Shown here: piece after piece, positions 45,832-50,687 of the stretch | Position numbering within the stretch: position 1 is the stretch's first letter | How the letters are laid out: every line of letters begins with the position of its first letter | NCBI GenBank assembly: GCA_902536515.1 | Contig: CACAXU010000004.1 | Coordinates: 1 to 50,687 of the forward strand | DNA length: 50,687 nucleotides | Direction: 5' to 3' | Origin: an uncultured Litorivicinus sp. | GTDB lineage: Bacteria; Pseudomonadota; Gammaproteobacteria; Pseudomonadales; Litorivicinaceae | Translations under genes and position numbers: made by a program | The notes under the pieces: model-generated | Database searches by the model: none | Told to the model about the DNA's origin: nothing | What the model saw: only the letters and a program-made list of their open reading frames with translations

Positions 45832-47373
45832 ATGAAAACAACATTGAAAGAGAAGCCAATGAGTCAAAAACACATTCTTGAAACCATCGTCGATAGATTA
45901 GTTACTGAGTTAAATACCTACTTCACCGAGGTTGGTAAGAAACAAGTTAAGTCAAAACTCCCTAACCTCAAGTTGTCGGTCAAAACCCTCATTGGCAACG
46001 TTCTTATTTCAGAAAATAAAGTTAGTGGACAAGGATACGCATCAATCCATCTCAGCCCTAACTGGTATAGTGACTCCACACGATATAAGACAAAACACTC
46101 ATACCGCATCCTTGTCGAGAGAGCCTATCGGGGCCTAATCCATCTAGGGTACCTGTCCCAAGCAAAAGTCGGGGTATCTCATGGCTCTCGTGGTTTGTAT
46201 CTCACCCGCTACAGAGCGACACTAAAATTACTGAATCTCTTCGATTCAAGGTCCCTCATTGAACTTCCCGTTCTCTTCGCGGGACAGCTTGAGGTTGGTG
46301 AAACCATCCGAGTTCAACAGACCTATCAAGAACAGGTGCCGTTGAAAGAATTCGATAAAAACGGAGAACCGAAAACAAGGACAGTGAAATACAGAAAACT
46401 GGTTGATTACTACGATACAGAACAAACAAACCAGATGCGACAAAACCTTCAGTTCATTAATGACCGTATCGCAACGAAGTGGATCGATCTTGAGTTAAGT
46501 AAAGAAGAGCACCTTGATTTAGTCGCCCAGATGGCCAAGAAAGACAAAGAACATCTCGAAGACAGTCCCGATGATTACCGTCCACTCATGCTCTCAAAAC
46601 GAAGTCTTTACCGTGTGTTTAACGACACTGAATTTAAAACTGGGGGTCGCTTCTACGGAGGCTGGTGGCAAGAGATACCGTCAAAGTTCAGAGATCGTAT
46701 CACTATCGACGGCAAGAGGACGGTACAACTCGACTACTCGGGATTACATCCGCATATCCTGTATCACGAGAAGGGTCTTGAGCTCAATGACGACCCGTAT
46801 CAGGTGAATTTAATCCCAAGCAAGAATGCCGAAGATGCGGATGGGTTCCGAAAATTTGTTAAGCAATCTTTCAACGCAATGCTAAATGCAACGGTTGAGA
46901 TGCAAAGAGCCCCGAGGGGAAGCCGGCTTGGCCACTGGGGTATGACGTGGAAGCAGGTCGTTAAAGCCATCAGAGACAGACACCCTGATATCGAAGATCA
47001 GTTCTTCACCGGAGCTGGTCTCAGACTTCAACGTATCGACAGCGATCTGTGTGAAGCAGTGATGCTTGCAATGATGAAACGCTCCCCGGAAATCGTCGTC
47101 CTACCCGTCCATGACAGCTTTATTGTGCATCACGGATATAAGAATGAACTGATGGCGATGATGTTGGGTACCTACTGTGTTAAGTACGGAAACATCCCCT
47201 TGCCTAAGACATCGGAAGATATGGTGGTTGAAGTTGCTGGACCACCAGCGTGGGCTAGCTGGACTAGTCAACAACTCGATCATGATGATCTCACTGACAT
47301 GCTTCGGCTGGCAGATACCGTACCGAACGAAGTTAGGCGAATGCTCTTTCTATTAAACCGATCTAGCGTTTAA
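45832..47373 (+). CDS. PolA-like (family A polymerase palm) protein of a mobile element
   Basis: The 513-residue product has no exonuclease domain. Its C-terminal half resembles a family A polymerase palm/fingers: LDYSGLHPHILY (301-311) like motif A DYSQIELR, FRKFVKQSFNAML (339-351) like motif B with R340 and K344, RIDSDLCEAVMLAMMK (401-416) like the helix before motif C, and VVLPVHDSFIV (422-432) like motif C, with H427 and D428. Both catalytic Asp positions are kept. GGRFYGGWWQEIP (271-283) is a distinctive extra block. The N-terminal half (1-250) looks like DNA-binding or winged-helix sequence. It probably replicates the element, but polymerase activity is inferred. ATG 45859 is an alternative start. 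Its stop interlocks with the convergent DUF262 gene. Confidence 0.78.
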   Translation: MKTTLKEKPMSQKHILETIVDRLVTELNTYFTEVGKKQVKSKLPNLKLSVKTLIGNVLISENKVSGQGYASIHLSPNWYSDSTRYKTKHSYRILVERAYRGLIHLGYLSQAKVGVSHGSRGLYLTRYRATLKLLNLFDSRSLIELPVLFAGQLEVGETIRVQQTYQEQVPLKEFDKNGEPKTRTVKYRKLVDYYDTEQTNQMRQNLQFINDRIATKWIDLELSKEEHLDLVAQMAKKDKEHLEDSPDDYRPLMLSKRSLYRVFNDTEFKTGGRFYGGWWQEIPSKFRDRITIDGKRTVQLDYSGLHPHILYHEKGLELNDDPYQVNLIPSKNAEDADGFRKFVKQSFNAMLNATVEMQRAPRGSRLGHWGMTWKQVVKAIRDRHPDIEDQFFTGAGLRLQRIDSDLCEAVMLAMMKRSPEIVVLPVHDSFIVHHGYKNELMAMMLGTYCVKYGNIPLPKTSEDMVVEVAGPPAWASWTSQQLDHDDLTDMLRLADTVPNEVRRMLFLLNRSSV

Positions 47374-49154
47374 TAACACCATCTCTCACAACACCATTGA
47401 GCAATGCGAATAGAACGCTGTTCAATCGCTTCAAGATTCCAAGTCTCGTTTTCAAGAGCAACTTCTCTGGTTCCAGCAAAAACTGAATTCTTCAGTCTTT
47501 CTCGCTTGCCTTCCCACGGGCCATTCGATATTTCCGCGTTCATAACACCAGTAATTAAAACCAAATTACCCCATGCGCTGTTTAGTTCGCGGAATCTCTG
47601 AGAGGTACTCAAAACACTCCAACCAGCTGATGGCTTTTGAGGCATGAGGTGTTCAATTTGGAATTCATTCTCCGCAAGTTCACTCCCAGCAACTGCTTTC
47701 TCACGTTCCAACATTGCTGATCTCGAGATTTTTCGTGCATAAAAATTGCCAGACCGAAGAGCATTCTTTATCTCTTCATCATCGGGCCATTTAACAGTCG
47801 GGTTTGATCGGAGAATATCTGTGAGTATCTCAGGCCATGTACCCGGATCATGTAACGCTTGATCCTCAATTTGTTTCCACATCCCTTTAAAAACAGCATG
47901 TAGTCCAGAGGGCTCGTGACCACACAAAGCTCTTCGCACTACGAAGGATTCGAAGACATCTAAACACGCTAAAATTGACTCAATCGAATCATCATGTGAA
48001 CAACCGTGACGCCATAATCCGAAGAGGAATGGATAAGTAGTGCTTGGAACCCTGAACGAGTTTAAAAGAGAATATCGTCGAGCTACGTTCTGCATATGAT
48101 TGGGCATATGCTCCGTAGGAGTTTTACCTGATTCGAGCAAGATAAGAGGTGCAGAAAATATCTGCATCTCATCAATCAATTCTCTCGTTGTTCGCTCAAT
48201 ACCCCAATATTTTCTTAAAGCAATGAACAGCTCTTTTTTCGCAGTGGCAGGATCGACTAAGAGGCCATAGGGGAAAAGCAATTTGGCAAAATCGACATCG
48301 TATTTGGTAAAGGTGCTGACGAAAGGTTTCCAATGATTTTTGAAGGTATTTTGTTCCTCCGAAATATCTTTTGTACGCGAAAACAACTCATTCCTAACCA
48401 AATCGGCTATATCAATTTTCTCTCCACGAGCATTCAAACGTTCGAAAACTTGCGGGGCAGTTAGAGGGTCTTTCAAATCGATCGTAACAAAGGACAAATT
48501 TCTCGTGAGGATACTTAGATAGGAGTTCCACGCTGGATATCCTCCGTCCGATAATAACGCTTTGAACTTGCGGTCAAAGTAATCAAAACATTTCGTTAGT
48601 TTACCGTCATCATATCCAGATCCAGCGTCAGTTGTAGGTTCGTTCCCACGCCAAACTGTAGGATCAACAATTCCCTGAATTCTCGACCAAATCCGCGTAA
48701 ACTGAGCACCATCCTCCGCCGAAGGGATCAGCCTTGTATTACCGTGTTGTTGATATTGAGCTGTTCCAGCCAAACCTACCGTTTGGAATATCTGAACAGC
48801 CTCTACCCTTCTATCAACTTCCCTCTCGTGAAGAGCGTACGCGGCGGCCATGATAGCTAAATACAAAGTGGTTAAACGCTGTTGTCCATCTACAACATCA
48901 TAGATTGATCCGGCACCAATCCCGGCTGATGTCGTTGGAACCAGAACCAGAACACCCAAGAATTGACTGGCGTTGGAGTCATCCTTTAGATCAATCTCTA
49001 TTTTTTCAACATCGCTCCACAACTGATCAAAATGTTTTCTCTGCCACGTAAAAGGGCGCTGAAATAGAGGAATGCGCAGTCTATCGCCGCCCTGAAAAAT
49101 ATCGACAATTGCCTTTTCTTGCTGATCGTTAGTAAATTTCAGTTCCGCTTTCAT
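47370..49154 (-). CDS. DUF262-DUF1524 protein, GmrSD-like type IV restriction enzyme
   Basis: GmrSD enzymes cut modified phage DNA, for example glucosylated hydroxymethylcytosine, using an NTP-dependent ParB/Srx-like DUF262 domain and an HNH-type DUF1524 nuclease. This single polypeptide of 594 residues has IPLFQRPFTWQRKHFDQLW and DVVDGQQRLTTLYL (DUF262) in its first 100 residues. Near the C-terminus it has EFQIEHLMPQ and WGNLVLITGVMNAEISN (DUF1524 His and Asn), so the two modules are fused. ATG 49154 is preferred over GTG 49163. It is probably the element's anti-phage cargo; the specific target is unknown. Confidence 0.88.
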   Translation of the reverse strand: MKAELKFTNDQQEKAIVDIFQGGDRLRIPLFQRPFTWQRKHFDQLWSDVEKIEIDLKDDSNASQFLGVLVLVPTTSAGIGAGSIYDVVDGQQRLTTLYLAIMAAAYALHEREVDRRVEAVQIFQTVGLAGTAQYQQHGNTRLIPSAEDGAQFTRIWSRIQGIVDPTVWRGNEPTTDAGSGYDDGKLTKCFDYFDRKFKALLSDGGYPAWNSYLSILTRNLSFVTIDLKDPLTAPQVFERLNARGEKIDIADLVRNELFSRTKDISEEQNTFKNHWKPFVSTFTKYDVDFAKLLFPYGLLVDPATAKKELFIALRKYWGIERTTRELIDEMQIFSAPLILLESGKTPTEHMPNHMQNVARRYSLLNSFRVPSTTYPFLFGLWRHGCSHDDSIESILACLDVFESFVVRRALCGHEPSGLHAVFKGMWKQIEDQALHDPGTWPEILTDILRSNPTVKWPDDEEIKNALRSGNFYARKISRSAMLEREKAVAGSELAENEFQIEHLMPQKPSAGWSVLSTSQRFRELNSAWGNLVLITGVMNAEISNGPWEGKRERLKNSVFAGTREVALENETWNLEAIEQRSIRIAQWCCERWCY

Positions 49155-49223
49155 TTGGCCCACTCAGTAATCATTAGTCAATCGTTCTCGCGTTGAAAGA
49201 ATCGATACAAGTTAACGGAAAAA

Positions 49224-50570
49224 TTATTGCGTATCTATGAGCTTCGAACATCCGTCGGGAAGCAGAGGCAGTGAGTTCACTATTTTTGCTTTCTCTGCAT
49301 GTCCCAAGCCCGCATAATATGTCCTACCAAGCTCAGTCGCACTTACAGAATCCCGGCCATGACCGGTCAACTCACTTGCTTTTAATTCCCCGAATTCATT
49401 CACCAGATATGTTGAAAACGCGTGTCGAAAAGAGTGAAACACGTACTTAGCGTCGTCGACACCCAGCTGTCTGAAATATCGCCGCTTAAAATAAGTGAAG
49501 CATTTGCCTAATGAGTCTGAGTTCGGAGCCAACCATTGAATACGGCCCACCGAAGCATCGTACAGTGGTGATTCAGAAATCAGAGTCCAGAGATGATCGT
49601 GTAATGGAATCTGTCGAGTTGCGGCTTTAGTTTTACCACCCTGATCGGCAATTCGTAACAACATATATCCATCAATTTGCTCAATAGTCGCTGAAAAGGC
49701 TTCTGAGATGCGCACACCGGTATAGTGCCCGATGGCTATCAAGAGCGATAATTGAGAATTTGGAGCCTCAGCAAATAAACCACGTGCATATTCTAGTGGC
49801 ATCATGGCTCGTGGCTTGTCATCACGCTTTACCGAACGTAATCGTTGCTCCTTGAACGGATTCAATCGCTCGTCAGTGATATATCCAAGTCGCTGTGCAT
49901 AATCAAAAACCTGACCAAGTGATGTGAGATAGCCGCGTATTGTGGTTTCATGCAGGCTTTTGCGCTCCAAATACTGCACATATTTGAAGACCAGCGTTTT
50001 CTTCACGCGCGAGAAGTCATATGTGTCTGAACGCATAAACTCGTTGAAAGTCCGCACAGCCCGACGACTGCGACTGATGGTCTTCACCGCAAAGTCGCTC
50101 GAACGATAATTCAGGTACTCATCGTGTAACGTTACCAAGTGAAGAGGATGATGGTGCTGAATAGTAGCCAATGGGTCGCGCAGGCTTTGCTCACGACTCC
50201 GATCTCCAGCAATACGACTGGCATAAGTCTCTGGAAGCTTCGATCCAAGACCAACGGTGTCTTCAACCACCTCTTGCAGAAGCTCACGCTCTTCATCGCT
50301 GAATCGCTCATCACCACTAAAGGTCTTCCAATAAATTTCTGCCGGCGATGCCTCGTCGCTGAAACCAAATAACCCATGTTCTTTAAAAAACGCATCGCGA
50401 AATCGACAGGCCTCTTGTATATCTGGTGTTCTAGTCGAGCACTGATAAGTTTCGCGACCAGCAAATGGCGGCTGGTTCCGATGAGACTCGGGCACCCGAA
50501 AGTTGAGCATCCAGTTCTTCGACTTGCTCCGATTGATGGTAAGATAGTCATGACGATATCGACGGGTCAT
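49224..50570 (-). CDS. Tyrosine recombinase / site-specific integrase
   Basis: The 448-residue integrase should catalyse recombination at the ssrA 3' end. It has a core-binding domain (about 145-240) and a catalytic domain with Arg287 (TGVRISEA), a lysine at about 313 (GGKTK), HSFRHAF (His379, Arg382), His404 in GHG, and the nucleophile Tyr at 418 or 419 (RTYYAG). The N-terminal 130 residues resemble those of large proteobacterial island integrases. It is transcribed away from the right end, 97 bp from attR, with its ATG eight bases from the right subterminal repeat, which suggests autoregulation. Confidence 0.95.
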   Translation of the reverse strand: MTRRYRHDYLTINRSKSKNWMLNFRVPESHRNQPPFAGRETYQCSTRTPDIQEACRFRDAFFKEHGLFGFSDEASPAEIYWKTFSGDERFSDEERELLQEVVEDTVGLGSKLPETYASRIAGDRSREQSLRDPLATIQHHHPLHLVTLHDEYLNYRSSDFAVKTISRSRRAVRTFNEFMRSDTYDFSRVKKTLVFKYVQYLERKSLHETTIRGYLTSLGQVFDYAQRLGYITDERLNPFKEQRLRSVKRDDKPRAMMPLEYARGLFAEAPNSQLSLLIAIGHYTGVRISEAFSATIEQIDGYMLLRIADQGGKTKAATRQIPLHDHLWTLISESPLYDASVGRIQWLAPNSDSLGKCFTYFKRRYFRQLGVDDAKYVFHSFRHAFSTYLVNEFGELKASELTGHGRDSVSATELGRTYYAGLGHAEKAKIVNSLPLLPDGCSKLIDTQ

Positions 50571-50577
50571 ACATTAA

Positions 50578-50607
50578 ATGTATGGAGTTTGTATGGAGTT
50601 TTCAACC
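50578..50607 (+). repeat. Right copy of the subterminal repeat (candidate integrase arm sites)
   Basis: Two TATGGAGT units (50581 and 50592) followed by TTTTCAACC, matching 44306-44334 with few differences and in direct orientation. It overlaps the region where the integrase promoter and ribosome site must lie. Confidence 0.6.
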
Positions 50608-50667
50608 ACTGAAGGCCCCTATATCATTGATATCTCGGGGTTTAGACCAATTAAGGGGAGCCTCCCT

Positions 50668-50680
50668 CCGTCTCCACCAC
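50668..50680 (+). repeat. attR core repeat
   Basis: CCGTCTCCACCAC, identical to the ssrA 3' end at 44233-44245. It marks the displaced original end of the tmRNA gene and the right boundary of the element. Confidence 0.88.
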
Positions 50681-50687
50681 ACAATCA

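Larger units (their letters stand above)
44233..50680. mobile_element. Integrative element in the 3' end of ssrA
   Basis: A 13-bp direct repeat of the tmRNA 3' end bounds about 6.4 kb of DNA. The interior carries a tyrosine recombinase next to the right end, a PolA-like protein, a GmrSD-like restriction protein and two small cargo genes, none of which belong to the surrounding conserved chromosomal order. tmRNA genes are classic integration targets. No conjugation, capsid or helicase genes are present, so it resembles a minimal integrative or satellite-type element. Confidence 0.9.

Overview
The window is a compact gammaproteobacterial chromosome segment. Gene content and order follow the classic Pseudomonas-type arrangement: aminotransferase-dksA-gluQ-cbrB-pcnB-folK-panB-panC, then pnp-rpsO-truB-rbfA-infB-nusA-rimP, tRNA-Leu, secG-tpiA-glmM-folP-ftsH-rlmE, yhbY, greA-carB-carA-dapB-dnaJ-dnaK-grpE, recN, fur, bamE, rnfH, ratA, smpB and ssrA. 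The prmA-dusB-fis-purH-purD block at the left end is also typically gammaproteobacterial. Short spacers, start/stop overlaps, many TTG starts and a bicarbonate-permease gene beside fur suggest a streamlined, possibly marine lineage. The species cannot be told from the sequence.

Layout. Positions 1-4769 (+) carry prmA (5' cut), dusB, fis, purH and purD. Positions 4766-6617 (-) carry sfsA and an aminotransferase. Positions 6708-13314 (+) carry dksA, gluQ, a lone CbrB-type sigma-54 activator, a CrcZ-like small RNA locus, then pcnB, folK, panB and panC. Positions 13386-28633 (-) hold the ribosome/transcription operon (pnp back to rimP, with a candidate attenuator leader), a 74-residue unknown gene, tRNA-Leu(GAG), secG, tpiA, glmM, folP, ftsH and rlmE. 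yhbY (+) follows. Positions 28978-38524 (-) hold greA, carB, carA, dapB, dnaJ, dnaK and grpE. From 38616 come recN (+), sbtA and fur (-), bamE (+), rnfH and ratA (-), smpB and a LysE/RhtB exporter (+), and tmRNA (+).

The 3' end of the tmRNA gene is the attachment site of a 6.4-kb integrative element (44233-50680), bounded by 13-bp direct repeats. It encodes a DUF805 membrane protein, an exported cysteine-rich protein, a protein with family-A polymerase palm motifs and no exonuclease domain, a DUF262-DUF1524 (GmrSD-like) restriction protein, and a tyrosine recombinase beside the right end.

Most notable: (1) cbrB keeps its place and its sigma-54-driven CrcZ-like target, but cbrA is absent and the receiver has Glu at the expected phospho-acceptor Asp. 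(2) The tmRNA-borne element has a PolA-like protein and a defence gene. (3) An intrinsic terminator sits directly before the rimP ribosome site and is overlapped by a 14-codon leader ORF that ends on the rimP start codon.
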